A stretch of 64,000 nt of DNA from Clostridiales bacterium (GTDB lineage Bacteria; Bacillota_A; Clostridia; Oscillospirales; Oscillospiraceae). The notes beneath the pieces were generated by a model. It was not told the origin of the DNA. It was given only the letters and a program-made list of their open reading frames with translations, and did not search any database. Positions 1 through 8,400 of the stretch are shown piece by piece (position 1 is the stretch's first letter; each line of letters opens with the position of its first letter). The position numbers and the translations under genes are program-made. Location: NCBI GenBank assembly GCA_019410105.1, contig DXTB01000001.1, forward strand, positions 1-64,000, read 5' to 3'.

Positions 1-731
1 ACAAGGGCTTCACCTACTGCATCCCCCCCTTCATGATCCACGGCAACGTGGTGGAAGGCGTTATGAGCCAGACAGACATGGACGGCATGATGTACAAGAT
101 CGAAGGGGAGGACCTGTACCTGATCGGCACCAGCGAGCACTCCATGATCGGCCGGTTCATTGACCAGATCCTGCCGGCTGAGAGCCTGCCCCAGACCCTT
201 ACCTCCTACTCCCCCTGTTTCCGCAAGGAGAAAGGTGCCCACGGCATCGAGGAGCGTGGCATCTACCGCATCCACCAGTTTGAAAAGCAGGAGATGATCG
301 TAGTCTGCAAGCCCGAGGAGTCCAAGGACTGGTATGAGAAGCTGTGGCGGATGTCCGTGGAGCTGTTCCGCTCTCTGGATATTCCGGTGCGGCAGCTGGA
401 GTGCTGCTCCGGCGACCTGGCAGATCTAAAGGTCAAGTCCTGCGATATCGAGGCCTGGTCTCCCCGCCAGCAGAAGTTCTTTGAGGTGTGCTCCTGCTCC
501 AATCTGGGGGACGCCCAGGCCCGCCGTCTGCGCATCCGCTATAAGGATGAAAATGGCAAAATGCAGCTGTGCCACACCCTAAATAACACCTGCGTGGCCC
601 CGCCCCGGATGCTGATCGCCTTCCTGGAGAACAACCTCCAGGCCGACGGCACTGTCCGCATCCCCCAGGTCCTGCGGCCCTATATGGGCGGCAAGGAATT
701 ACTGGTCCCCGCGAAAAAATCCAATTTGTAA
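1..731 (+). CDS. serS: Seryl-tRNA synthetase, C-terminal part (5' end outside window)
   Basis: Charges tRNA-Ser with serine in the cytoplasm. Only about the last 242 codons are visible; the frame is open to the window edge, so the start lies upstream. The class II catalytic core is recognisable: the serine-binding loop GTSEHSM, motif 2 around FRKEKGAHGIEERGIYR followed by HQFEKQE, and motif 3 with TLNNTCVAPPR and the typical ending VLRPYMGGKE. The N-terminal coiled-coil tRNA-binding arm is missing only because of the window boundary. Family assignment is secure. The next gene, mscL, follows after a 185-bp gap with no obvious terminator. Confidence 0.95.
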   Translation, partial: KGFTYCIPPFMIHGNVVEGVMSQTDMDGMMYKIEGEDLYLIGTSEHSMIGRFIDQILPAESLPQTLTSYSPCFRKEKGAHGIEERGIYRIHQFEKQEMIVVCKPEESKDWYEKLWRMSVELFRSLDIPVRQLECCSGDLADLKVKSCDIEAWSPRQQKFFEVCSCSNLGDAQARRLRIRYKDENGKMQLCHTLNNTCVAPPRMLIAFLENNLQADGTVRIPQVLRPYMGGKELLVPAKKSNL

Positions 732-916
732 TTTTTCGTTTTATTTATACAAATCGTTGAACCCGTTTCCAGCCGTTGGAGCGGCGCGCAGCCCTGCTCC
801 GGATCATTCGGTGCCCCTCCAGCGGCTCCATTCGGGTCAAATCTCTGAAAGCCTTGGGCTCCAATGGTTACAGTATACGTACACAGGTGCCCATTCATTT
901 CACACAGGAGAGTCCC

Positions 917-1363
917 ATGACTGAACTTACCAAAAAGACCACCGGCTTCCTGGCGGAGTTTCGCCAATTCATTGCCAGAGGAAATGTGCTGGATATGGCG
1001 GTAGGCGTCATCATCGGCGGCGCCTTCGGCAAAATTTCCACCTCCCTGGTCAACGATATCCTGATGCCCCTGCTCTCCCTGCTCACCGGCGGCGCGGACT
1101 TCTCCCAATGGCAATGGGTCCTGCGGGAGGCGGTGTATGACGCCGGCGGCAGCGAAGTGCGCGCCGCTGTTGCCATCAATTACGGCTCTTTTCTCTCCAC
1201 TATTCTGGACTTCCTCATCATCGCCTTTGCGGTCTTCTGCCTCATCAAAGCTATCAACCGCTTCCACCGAAAGAAGGAGGCCGCTCCCCCTCCCCCGCCC
1301 CAGCCCTCGCAGGAGGAAGTGCTGCTGGCGGAGATCCGAGACCTGCTGAAGGAGAGGACATGA
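917..1363 (+). CDS. mscL: Large-conductance mechanosensitive channel
   Basis: Inner-membrane homopentameric channel that opens under membrane tension to release solutes during hypo-osmotic shock. The 148-residue product has the family layout: an N-terminal amphipathic stretch ending in [22 protein letters not shown], which begins the pore-lining TM1 (about residues 18-45), a periplasmic loop, TM2 (about 83-107) and a charged cytoplasmic C-terminal helix after a proline-rich linker. I chose the ATG at 917 because CAGGAG lies 7 bases upstream and it starts the MscL homology; the longer in-frame start at 776 is unsupported. The stop overlaps the rsmG start (ATGA), so the two are probably translationally coupled. 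Confidence 0.95.
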   Translation: MTELTKKTTGFLAEFRQFIARGNVLDMAVGVIIGGAFGKISTSLVNDILMPLLSLLTGGADFSQWQWVLREAVYDAGGSEVRAAVAINYGSFLSTILDFLIIAFAVFCLIKAINRFHRKKEAAPPPPPQPSQEEVLLAEIRDLLKERT

Positions 1364-2058
1364 TGGAACAGCGCCTGCAATCGGGTCTTGCCGCCCTGAA
1401 CCTCCCTGTGGAGGGAATCCCTGCTCTGGTCCGGTATGGGGATCTGCTGATCGAGACCAACAAGGTGATGAACCTCACCGCCATTACGGACCCGGAGGAT
1501 GTGGCCACTCTCCACTTTTTGGACAGCGCCGCCCTGCTGACCCTGGAGTCCTTTTCCGGGAAGTCCGTGGTGGACGTCGGCACCGGTGCCGGTTTTCCCG
1601 GTCTGCCCCTGCGGGTGCTGGAGCCCTCCATCCGCCTGACGCTGCTGGACTCCCTGAACAAGCGTATCCAGTTCCTGGAGACGGTGTGCCGGGAGCTGGA
1701 CCTCCCCGATGTGGCCTGCGTCCACGCCCGGGCGGAGGAATTTGCCGCGGAGCACCGGGAAACCTTTGATTTAGCGGTCTCCCGGGCAGTGGCGGCCCTG
1801 CCGGTGCTGTGTGAGCTGTGCCTGCCGCTGGTAAAGCCCGGCGGGAAGTTCCTGGCCATGAAATCCGTGGAGTCAGACGCGGAGCTGGCCGCCGCACAGC
1901 ACGCCATTGCGATCCTGGGCGGTGCCGTGGAGGCGGTCCGGGACTATGCCATCCCCGGTACAGATGTGCGCCACCGGCTGATCGTGGTGGAAAAAGTGAA
2001 AAAAACTCCGGAAAAATATCCGAGAATGTTTGCAAAAATCAAGAAGAATCCCTTATAA
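1360..2058 (+). CDS. rsmG: 16S rRNA (guanine527-N7)-methyltransferase
   Basis: RsmG (GidB) uses S-adenosylmethionine to methylate N7 of G527 in 16S rRNA; loss in other bacteria gives low-level streptomycin resistance. The 232-residue protein has the family signatures: KVMNLTAI near residue 35, HFLDS near 52, the SAM-binding glycine loop GTGAGFPG (74-81) and the [12 protein letters not shown] segment that follows. The start overlaps the mscL stop. In many Firmicutes gidB is followed by noc/parA/parB; here it is followed 35 bp later by a MinD-like ATPase. Assignment is secure. Confidence 0.95.
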   Translation: MMEQRLQSGLAALNLPVEGIPALVRYGDLLIETNKVMNLTAITDPEDVATLHFLDSAALLTLESFSGKSVVDVGTGAGFPGLPLRVLEPSIRLTLLDSLNKRIQFLETVCRELDLPDVACVHARAEEFAAEHRETFDLAVSRAVAALPVLCELCLPLVKPGGKFLAMKSVESDAELAAAQHAIAILGGAVEAVRDYAIPGTDVRHRLIVVEKVKKTPEKYPRMFAKIKKNPL

Positions 2059-2093
2059 TACATTTGTGAGCAGTTGAAAGGAAGTGCCGCCTG

Positions 2094-2846
2094 ATGACGT
2101 CTCCAGGACAGTGCATTGCCGTCGCATCCGGAAAGGGCGGCACCGGAAAGACCTCCTTTACGGCGGGTGTAGGCGCGGCTCTCGCCCTATCTGGCCGGCG
2201 GGTGCTGTGCCTGGACTGCGACATCGGTCTGCGGAATCTGGATCTGGCCCTGGGCCTGTCGGACCGGACGCTGATGGACTTCTCAGACGTGGCGCAGAAC
2301 CGCTGTTCCCTGGAACTGGCCGCTGTGGAACACCCCAAGATCCCCGGCCTTTTCCTGCTGACCGCGCCGGCGCGTCCCCATGGTCGCCCGGTGACGGAGA
2401 TCCAGATGGCAGATCTGCTGCGGGAGGTACGCAGGCGGTTTGACTTCTGTCTGCTGGACGCACCTGCGGGCCTGGGGCGGGGCTTTCAGCTGGCCACCTG
2501 CGCCGCGGACCGCTGTGTGGTGGTGACCACTGCGGACACCTCCTCCCTGCGGGACGCCCAGCACACCGTCATGGAGCTGGATCGCTTCCCTGCAGGCGCC
2601 CTGCACCTGGTGGTGAATCGAGTGCGCAAAAAGCTGCTGCGCCAGCTCCACGCCACCATTGACGATGCCATCGACAAGGCCGGCCTGCCGCTGCTGGGAG
2701 TGGTCCCCGAGGATGACGCCCTGCCCCTGTGTATGAACCGGGGTGTGCCCATCCTGCTGGCGGACGGCCAGAGCGCCGCGACTGCCTACCGCAACATTGC
2801 GAAACGCCTCCAGGGGGAACGGGTCCCCCTGCTGCGGATCAGATAG
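2094..2846 (+). CDS. MinD/ParA-family ATPase, MinD-like
   Basis: A 250-residue deviant Walker A ATPase with KGGTGKTS at residues 14-21, a MinD-like DIGLRNLDLALGL segment near 43, and LLDAPAG in the Walker B region (MinD proteins normally have DSPAG). The C-terminus YRNIAKRLQGERVPLL resembles clostridial MinD rather than ParA/Soj. MinD positions the division site by dimerising on the membrane and activating MinC. No minC or minE is adjacent, but the next gene is mgsA, which accompanies min genes in some Clostridia. It could be a true MinD in a dispersed min system or a related ATPase, so I give no symbol. Confidence 0.8.
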   Translation: MTSPGQCIAVASGKGGTGKTSFTAGVGAALALSGRRVLCLDCDIGLRNLDLALGLSDRTLMDFSDVAQNRCSLELAAVEHPKIPGLFLLTAPARPHGRPVTEIQMADLLREVRRRFDFCLLDAPAGLGRGFQLATCAADRCVVVTTADTSSLRDAQHTVMELDRFPAGALHLVVNRVRKKLLRQLHATIDDAIDKAGLPLLGVVPEDDALPLCMNRGVPILLADGQSAATAYRNIAKRLQGERVPLLRIR

Positions 2847-2861
2847 AGAAAGGAGTCTTTC

Positions 2862-3275
2862 ATGAACATCGCCCTCATGTCCCACGACAACAAGAAGGAG
2901 CTGATGGTGCAGTTCTGCACCGCCTACGCCGGCATCCTGTCCCACCACAACATTTACGCCACCAACACCACCGGCCACATGGTGGCCGACGCCACGGGCC
3001 TGAATGTCCACTGCTTCCTGTCCTACGCCCATGGCGGCAGCCAGCAGATCGGCGCCCGGATCGCATACAACGAATTCGACTTGGTACTCTTCTTTAACGA
3101 CCCCAACAACGAGGCTATGGTGGGAGATGTTTCCTATATCTCCCGGCTGTGCGACCAGAACAACATCCCCTTTGCCAGCAATCTGGCCACGGCGGAGGCG
3201 CTGGTGCTGGGTCTGGCCCGGGGCGATTTGGACTGGCGCTGCATCGTCAATCCCTCCAACCGTCCCATCGCTTGA
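2862..3275 (+). CDS. mgsA: Methylglyoxal synthase-family protein, active site altered
   Basis: MgsA converts dihydroxyacetone phosphate to methylglyoxal and phosphate, a bypass of lower glycolysis. The 137-residue protein aligns along its length: SHDNKK (7-12), YATNTTGHM (32-40), GGSQQIGA (58-65), FFNDP (77-81) and NIPFASNLATAEAL (101-114). The loop that carries catalytic Asp71 in E. coli (GGDQQ) reads GGSQQ here, with Ser60 in that place. The region equivalent to His98 is also changed, while the positions matching Asp91 and Asp101 appear kept as Asp80 and Asp89. It may be catalytically impaired or repurposed. An AAAGGAG site precedes the ATG. The gene sits 15 bp after the MinD-like gene, so the two are probably co-transcribed. 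Confidence 0.8.
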   Translation: MNIALMSHDNKKELMVQFCTAYAGILSHHNIYATNTTGHMVADATGLNVHCFLSYAHGGSQQIGARIAYNEFDLVLFFNDPNNEAMVGDVSYISRLCDQNNIPFASNLATAEALVLGLARGDLDWRCIVNPSNRPIA

Positions 3276-3300
3276 CATTTTTCCCCAAAGCGCATACAAT
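3272..3300 (+). promoter_or_regulatory. Promoter of the hisS T-box leader
   Basis: TTGACA at 3272-3277, a 17-bp spacer and TACAAT at 3295-3300. The -35 box overlaps the mgsA stop codon. Transcription would start near 3307 and enter the T-box leader. Confidence 0.8.
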
Positions 3301-3306
3301 CACCCT

Positions 3307-3618
3307 GTTGATTCATTTGCACCGCGCGGATGCCGCAGCAGTACTCCAATCGCCGGCCCCACAGAGAGGGGCGCACCGCTGAGAGCGGCCCGGCCGGCCT
3401 GGACGAAGGACAGCGGCGGAGCGGGGGCGGAGACGCCCACGGCACCCTCCCCGTAGCACAGGAGGCAAAAAGGAGGCTCTATGGGCCTTGAATTTGGGTG
3501 GCACCACGAAGCGGAATCGCTCTCGTCCCAAAGCCGCGGGACGGGAGCGTTTTATCATTTTGCGCCCGCGGTGCATCCCGGGCAGCGACCCGCATCCCAC
3601 GAAAAAGGAGTTTTGACG
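3307..3618 (+). promoter_or_regulatory. T-box leader of hisS
   Basis: This roughly 310-nt untranslated leader carries the canonical T-box sequence GGGTGGCACCACG at 3496-3508, directly followed by an intrinsic terminator. Uncharged tRNA-His would bind the specifier loop and the T-box bulge, favour the antiterminator and allow hisS transcription. The upstream half (about 3325-3470) is GC-rich and strongly paired, as expected of Stem I. I could not place the specifier codon with confidence; several CAC triplets occur. Assignment rests on the T-box motif, the position before a synthetase gene and the terminator. Confidence 0.88.
3518..3553 (+). terminator. T-box-controlled terminator before hisS
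   Basis: A 12-bp stem (3518-3529 with 3538-3549, one G-U pair) is followed by TTTT. It begins 9 bases after the T-box sequence, as expected for the competing terminator. Confidence 0.85.
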
Positions 3619-4974
3619 ATGGCTAAAATGACCCCACGGACACTGTCCGGCTTTATGGAACTGCTGCCCGGACCACAGCAGCAGATGGAGCGGATCATGG
3701 AGATCCTCCGCCGTACCTATTCCCTCTATGGCTTTACCCCCCTGGACACCCCGGTGATCGAGTCCAGCGAGGTACTGCTGGCCAAGGGCGGCGGCGAGAC
3801 GGAGAAGCAGATCTACCGCTTCCAGAAGGGCGACGCGGATCTGGCACTCCGGTTCGACCTGACGGTCCCCCTGGCAAAGTATGTGGCCCTCCACTACAAC
3901 GACCTGACCTTCCCTTTCCGGCGGTATCAGATCGGCAAGGTGTACCGGGGTGAGCGGGCCCAACGGGGCCGCTTCCGGGAGTTCTATCAGGCGGACATCG
4001 ACATCATCGGAGATGGCAGGCTCTCCATCATCAATGAGGCGGAGATCCCCGCCATCATCTACAAGACCTTCTCCACCCTGGGACTGAAGCGGTTCCAGAT
4101 CCGGGTGAACAACCGGAAGATCCTCAACGGCTTCTACGCCATGCTGGGTCTGACGGAGAAGTCCGGTGACATCATGCGCACCGTAGACAAGCTGGACAAG
4201 ATCGGGCCGGAGAAGGTGAAGGCCATCCTCACCGGCGACCTCGCCGTGACTCCGTCCGACGCCGACGAGATCCTGAAGTTTATCGCCATCTCCGGCGGAA
4301 ACGACGCCGTTCTCTCCGCTTTGGAGGGCTACCGGGGCCGGAACGAAATCTTCGACCAGGGTCTTGAGGAACTGAACACGGTGGTCCGGTATCTGGCGGA
4401 CTTCGGCGTCCCGGCGGAGAATTTCGCCGTGGACCTGACCATCGCCCGGGGCCTGGACTACTACACCGGCACCGTCTACGAGACTACCCTGCTGGATCAC
4501 CCTGAGATCGGCTCCGTCTGTTCCGGCGGCCGGTACGACAATCTGGCGGAGTATTACACGGACCGCCAGCTTCCCGGCGCGGGCATCTCCATCGGCCTGA
4601 CCCGGCTGTTCTATGTGCTGGGAGAACAGGGTATGCTGAATCCGGACCTGCCCACCGCTCCGGCGGATGTGCTGATCCTGCCCATGACGGAGGACCTGTC
4701 CGCTGCCATCTCCCTGGCCACCCTGCTGCGGGAAAACGGCATCCGCGCCCAGCTCCACTGCGAGGAAAAGAAATTCAAGCAGAAAATCGCCTATGCCGAC
4801 AAGCTGGGCATCCCCTATGTGATCTTTCTGGGGGAGGACGAGATCAGCTCCGGCGTGGTGGCCTGCAAGGACATGGCCACCGGCGAGCAGACAAAGCTGG
4901 AACCCGCCGCCACCGTCTACCGCATTAAGGCGGGTCTCGCGGAACGGGAAAAGGGCACCGTCATCCAGAAGTAA
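3619..4974 (+). CDS. hisS: Histidyl-tRNA synthetase
   Basis: Class II synthetase that charges tRNA-His. The ATG at 3619 has AAGGAG at 3605-3610 and starts the HisRS N-terminus (MAKMTPRTLSGFMELLPG), giving 451 residues; the longer open frame back to 3481 runs through the T-box leader and is not coding. Motif 2 is seen at KVYRGERAQRGRFREFYQ, and the HisRS histidine-binding signatures at ARGLDYYTGTVYE and SGGRYDNL. The C-terminal anticodon-binding domain follows from about residue 340. Expression is probably controlled by tRNA-His charging through the upstream T-box. Confidence 0.95.
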   Translation: MAKMTPRTLSGFMELLPGPQQQMERIMEILRRTYSLYGFTPLDTPVIESSEVLLAKGGGETEKQIYRFQKGDADLALRFDLTVPLAKYVALHYNDLTFPFRRYQIGKVYRGERAQRGRFREFYQADIDIIGDGRLSIINEAEIPAIIYKTFSTLGLKRFQIRVNNRKILNGFYAMLGLTEKSGDIMRTVDKLDKIGPEKVKAILTGDLAVTPSDADEILKFIAISGGNDAVLSALEGYRGRNEIFDQGLEELNTVVRYLADFGVPAENFAVDLTIARGLDYYTGTVYETTLLDHPEIGSVCSGGRYDNLAEYYTDRQLPGAGISIGLTRLFYVLGEQGMLNPDLPTAPADVLILPMTEDLSAAISLATLLRENGIRAQLHCEEKKFKQKIAYADKLGIPYVIFLGEDEISSGVVACKDMATGEQTKLEPAATVYRIKAGLAEREKGTVIQK

Positions 4975-5102
4975 TTCCCTGCCCCACAGAGATACTTTAA
5001 CGCCGAATTTCACCTGCGGAGACAACCAAATCGCATCTCAAGCAGTCCAAGCAGAAATATTTTCTATAAAAAATACAAGCAGTATTTACTAGAGGTGTTT
5101 CT

Positions 5103-5624
5103 ATGAAGAACCGGAAGCGTGTCTGGGTGCCTTTGTTGGTCCTGCTGCTGGTCGCCGCGATCTGGTACAGCCGCCCGGTAACATTGCCGGACCTGATGAA
5201 GGGCCAGGAACTCCAAGAGATCAACGTCCTGATCCGCTCCCTGGGGGACTGGACCCAAGAGCCAGAGACCGCCACGGTGTCGGTGCCCCTCACTTCCCCA
5301 GAGGGGGCGGCCCTACTGGAACAGCTCCAAGACCTCTCCTTCTGCCGTTCTCTGACAGACCCGCTAATCAAGCCCCTTGCTCAGGCGGTGAATGCCAGCC
5401 ATGGGTCCGTCTCCTATGAGTCGGGAGACTGGATGTTCTCCCTCTCCCTCGCCGGTACAGATGGCGATTTTGCTGTGCTGAACTTTACCGTCCGGGAGTG
5501 GTCCTATGCTGCTCCGGGACAGGCGGACTTCTACGGCTGCACCGTCCCGGACGGAGAGGCCGTTGGCAGGGGCCTTGGGGAACAGCTCTGGGCTCTGGCA
5601 GCGAAATATGATCTCAATTCGTAA
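5103..5624 (+). CDS. Hypothetical membrane-anchored protein, 173 aa
   Basis: I do not recognise this family. The N-terminus KNRKRVW followed by a hydrophobic segment (about residues 8-22) looks like an uncleaved signal anchor with the rest outside the cytoplasm. The remainder is a small mixed alpha/beta domain with repeated SV-type strands and no obvious catalytic motif. GAGGTG lies 5 bases before the ATG. It stands alone between hisS and aspS on the same strand, 60 bp before aspS, so it could share a transcript with aspS. Codon use matches its neighbours, so it is probably a real lineage-specific gene. Confidence 0.6.
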   Translation: MKNRKRVWVPLLVLLLVAAIWYSRPVTLPDLMKGQELQEINVLIRSLGDWTQEPETATVSVPLTSPEGAALLEQLQDLSFCRSLTDPLIKPLAQAVNASHGSVSYESGDWMFSLSLAGTDGDFAVLNFTVREWSYAAPGQADFYGCTVPDGEAVGRGLGEQLWALAAKYDLNS

Positions 5625-5684
5625 TATTTTTTATATAAATTTCTATTTGTAATCACATTTCCACACAGAAAGGAATCCACAATC

Positions 5685-7460
5685 ATGACACAGAATCGCA
5701 CCCATACCTGCGGAGAGCTGCGGCTCTCCGACGCCGGCAAGGCCGTAAAGATCTGCGGCTGGCTGGAAAACCTCCGGGAGGTAGGCAGTGAGCTGGCCTT
5801 CGCCGTGGTCCGGGACTTCTACGGCACCACTCAGGTGGTGGCGGAGACCGCCGACATGGTGGCCCTGCTGAAGTCCATCAACAAGGAGTCCACCATCTCC
5901 GTGGAGGGCACCGTCCGAGAGCGGGACAGCAAGAACGCCAAGCTGCCCACCGGCGAGATCGAGGTGGTGCCCGGCAAAATTGAGGTGCTGGGCCGCTGCC
6001 AGCACAACGAGCTGCCCTTCCCCATCAACCGCAGCCGGGAGGCCGACGAGGCCACCCGCCTGAAGTACCGCTATCTGGACCTGCGGAACCCGGCGGTGAA
6101 GAACAACATCATCCTCCGGTGCCAGGTAGTGGCCGCCCTGCGGCAGGCCATGACAGAGCATGGCTTCCTGGAGATCACAACCCCCATCCTGACCGCCTCC
6201 TCCCCGGAGGGTGCCCGGGACTATCTGGTGCCCGCCCGGAACCACCCCGGAAAGTTCTATGCCCTGCCTCAGGCACCCCAGCAGTTCAAGCAGCTGCTGA
6301 TGACCTCCGGCTTTGACCGGTACTTCCAGATCGCCCCCTGCTTCCGGGACGAGGACGCCCGGGCGGACCGCTCCCCCGGTGAGTTTTACCAGCTGGACAT
6401 GGAGATGGCCTTTGCCTCTCAGGATGACGTATTCGCCGTGCTGGAGGACGTGCTGCCCCCCATCTTTGCCAAGTACGGCAAATACGACCGGGCCAGCTCC
6501 GCGCCCTTCATGCGTATCCCTTACACCGAGGCCATGGAGAAGTATGGCTCCGACAAGCCGGACCTGCGCATCGACCTGACGGTGCAGGACGTCACCGGCC
6601 TGCTGGGCGCCTGCGGCTTCGGCCCCTTCGAGGGCAACGTGGTGAAGGCCGTGGTGGTCAGCGATTTCCACGAGACCCGGAAGTTCATCGACAAGACCCT
6701 GGCGGATGTGGAGGTGGTCTCCGGCGGCAAGCCCTACTGGTTCCGCCTGGACGAGAACGGTGAGATTGTGGGCGGCATCGCCAAGTTTGTCCAGCCCATC
6801 AAGGAGTCTGTGGTCTCTGCCCTGGGTCTGAAGCCCAACGACTTCGTGGCCCTGTCCGCCGGCAAGCTGGGCGCTGCCCAAAAGACCGCCGGCACGCTGG
6901 TAAAGACTCTGGGCGCCGCCGTCCCCGGTCACATGGACAAGGAGCAGTACGCCTTCTGCTGGATTGTGGACTTCCCCATGTACGAGATCGGCGAGGAATC
7001 CGGCGAGCTGGAGTTCTGCCACAACCCCTTCTCCATGCCCTCCGGCGGGCTGGAGGTCCTGCTGAAGGCGGAGCGGGGCGAGATCGATCCCCTCAGCATC
7101 ACCGCCGACCAGTATGACCTGGTGTGCAACGGCGTGGAGCTCAGCTCCGGCGCGGTCCGGAATCATGACCCGGAGATCATGATTAAGGCCTTTGAGATGG
7201 TCCGGCTGGGCGAGGAGGACGTAAAGGCCAAGTTCCCCGCCATGTACAACGCCTTCACCTACGGCGCGCCGCCCCATGCGGGCATTGCCCCCGGCGTGGA
7301 TCGCATGGTGATGCTGCTGGCCGGGGAGGACTCCATCCGGGAGATCATCCCCTTCCCCATGAACAAGAACGCCCAGGATGTGATGATGAGCGCCCCCAGC
7401 GAGGTCACGCAGAAACAGCTGGACGAGCTCCACATCGCCATCGTCAAGCCCCAGGACTGA
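5685..7460 (+). CDS. aspS: Aspartyl-tRNA synthetase
   Basis: Bacterial-type class IIb synthetase of 591 residues: N-terminal OB-fold anticodon domain (about 1-105), catalytic core with RYLDLRNP, SPEGARDYLVP and motif 2 CFRDEDARADRSPGEFYQLD, an inserted GAD domain (about 280-420) and motif 3 GAPPHAGIAPGVDRMVMLL. The motif 2 region has SPGEF where E. coli-type enzymes have QPEF, a form I associate with alphaproteobacterial and mitochondrial-like AspRS. Whether the enzyme discriminates tRNA-Asp from tRNA-Asn cannot be told from sequence alone. AAAGGA precedes the ATG. No T-box is visible upstream. Confidence 0.95.
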   Translation: MTQNRTHTCGELRLSDAGKAVKICGWLENLREVGSELAFAVVRDFYGTTQVVAETADMVALLKSINKESTISVEGTVRERDSKNAKLPTGEIEVVPGKIEVLGRCQHNELPFPINRSREADEATRLKYRYLDLRNPAVKNNIILRCQVVAALRQAMTEHGFLEITTPILTASSPEGARDYLVPARNHPGKFYALPQAPQQFKQLLMTSGFDRYFQIAPCFRDEDARADRSPGEFYQLDMEMAFASQDDVFAVLEDVLPPIFAKYGKYDRASSAPFMRIPYTEAMEKYGSDKPDLRIDLTVQDVTGLLGACGFGPFEGNVVKAVVVSDFHETRKFIDKTLADVEVVSGGKPYWFRLDENGEIVGGIAKFVQPIKESVVSALGLKPNDFVALSAGKLGAAQKTAGTLVKTLGAAVPGHMDKEQYAFCWIVDFPMYEIGEESGELEFCHNPFSMPSGGLEVLLKAERGEIDPLSITADQYDLVCNGVELSSGAVRNHDPEIMIKAFEMVRLGEEDVKAKFPAMYNAFTYGAPPHAGIAPGVDRMVMLLAGEDSIREIIPFPMNKNAQDVMMSAPSEVTQKQLDELHIAIVKPQD

Positions 7461-7482
7461 CCTGTAAATCCGGAATAAAAAA

Positions 7483-7519
7483 GAGACGGACCGCATTTCT
7501 GCGTTCCGCCTCTTTTTTT
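7483..7519 (+). terminator. Terminator after aspS
   Basis: A hairpin with arms near 7483-7495 and 7500-7512 (GAGACGGA against TTCCGCCTC, inner CGCA/TGCG) is followed by a run of seven T. It separates aspS from the convergent minus-strand gene. Confidence 0.8.
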
Positions 7520-7567
7520 CCACTTTCCGACATCATCCCACGCATACCACCTTCATGACTCCGGAGG

Positions 7568-8260
7568 TCAAAGCCTGTCAAACCGCTGGCCCTGGGTATT
7601 GCACCAGAAACGGTCCTCCGCCAGACCGGAGACGTAATAGGTCAGCGGCCCGGAGAAATCGCCGGATTCGTGGATATCTATCTCCAACGACGGACACCAG
7701 CCCATGCCGCCGCGGTCCCGCAGCCGGGCAGAAAAGGCCGTTTCCCCATAGTAGTCCAGGTAGGGGATTACCACCCGACAGGTGCCGCTCTGGAAGATCA
7801 GCAGCTCCTGCAAGGTGCTGTCACACCAGATGCCGTCAAACGCCGCCAAATCCGCAGGCCAGGCAGAGGGCTCCTCCTGCCAGAGCGTGGTCTCCGTCCC
7901 CAGAAGCCTGGTGAAAAAGGGGGACAGGGACCGGACCGCCGCCCGGTAGGTCTCTTCTCCCAGCTCCGGCGCCTCACCTGCTTTCCGCAGGCTGTCCGCC
8001 CTGTCCAGAACCGCTGCAAATGCCACTGCGGAGGCTGCCGGTTCCGCCTCCATCTCCTCCAAAAGGGCCAGGACCACGTCCTCCTCCGGGATCGTCTGTC
8101 CAGAGCCCGCCCAGTCCAGCAGGGTCCGTGCCGCCGTCTCCGGTGTCTCCTCCAGCACTTGTACAGCCACCGTCTCCCAGGTGGTCTCCGAGACCGTCCC
8201 CTCCCCCTGGGGACTCCCCAGCAGGGCGATCATTGCCATCAGTAGAGCCGCCATCCGCAT
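7568..8260 (-). CDS. Hypothetical secreted protein, 230 aa
   Basis: Start taken at the ATG ending at 8260, which has GGAAGGGAG upstream and opens with a signal-peptide-like MRMAALLMAMIALLGS; the longer frame to 8365 adds a poor N-terminus. The mature part is acidic and rich in Ala, Glu and Leu, with a helical first half (about 25-120) and a C-terminal half containing several aromatic strands (IPYLDYYGE, GGMGWCPSLEI). No known domain recognised. It is divergently transcribed from the GH3 lipoprotein gene with a 140-bp shared upstream region, and both products are predicted to be exported. Confidence 0.6.
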   Translation of the reverse strand: MRMAALLMAMIALLGSPQGEGTVSETTWETVAVQVLEETPETAARTLLDWAGSGQTIPEEDVVLALLEEMEAEPAASAVAFAAVLDRADSLRKAGEAPELGEETYRAAVRSLSPFFTRLLGTETTLWQEEPSAWPADLAAFDGIWCDSTLQELLIFQSGTCRVVIPYLDYYGETAFSARLRDRGGMGWCPSLEIDIHESGDFSGPLTYYVSGLAEDRFWCNTQGQRFDRL

Positions 8261-8400
8261 GTTGTCACACGCTCCCTTCCATTTTTGCCAGCATACCACG
8301 GGGTCCGTTTGGATTCCACCACAAATCAGTAACAGTCTTTTCTTTCGGGCCTGGATGTGATACACTTCATATCATCACTCCACAGCAGAAAGGAGCTCTT

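Noticed and set aside
732..916. Small SRP RNA or other ncRNA between serS and mscL
   Set aside because: Some pairing is possible, but I could not find the SRP GGAA tetraloop or any conserved core, nor a clear promoter or terminator.
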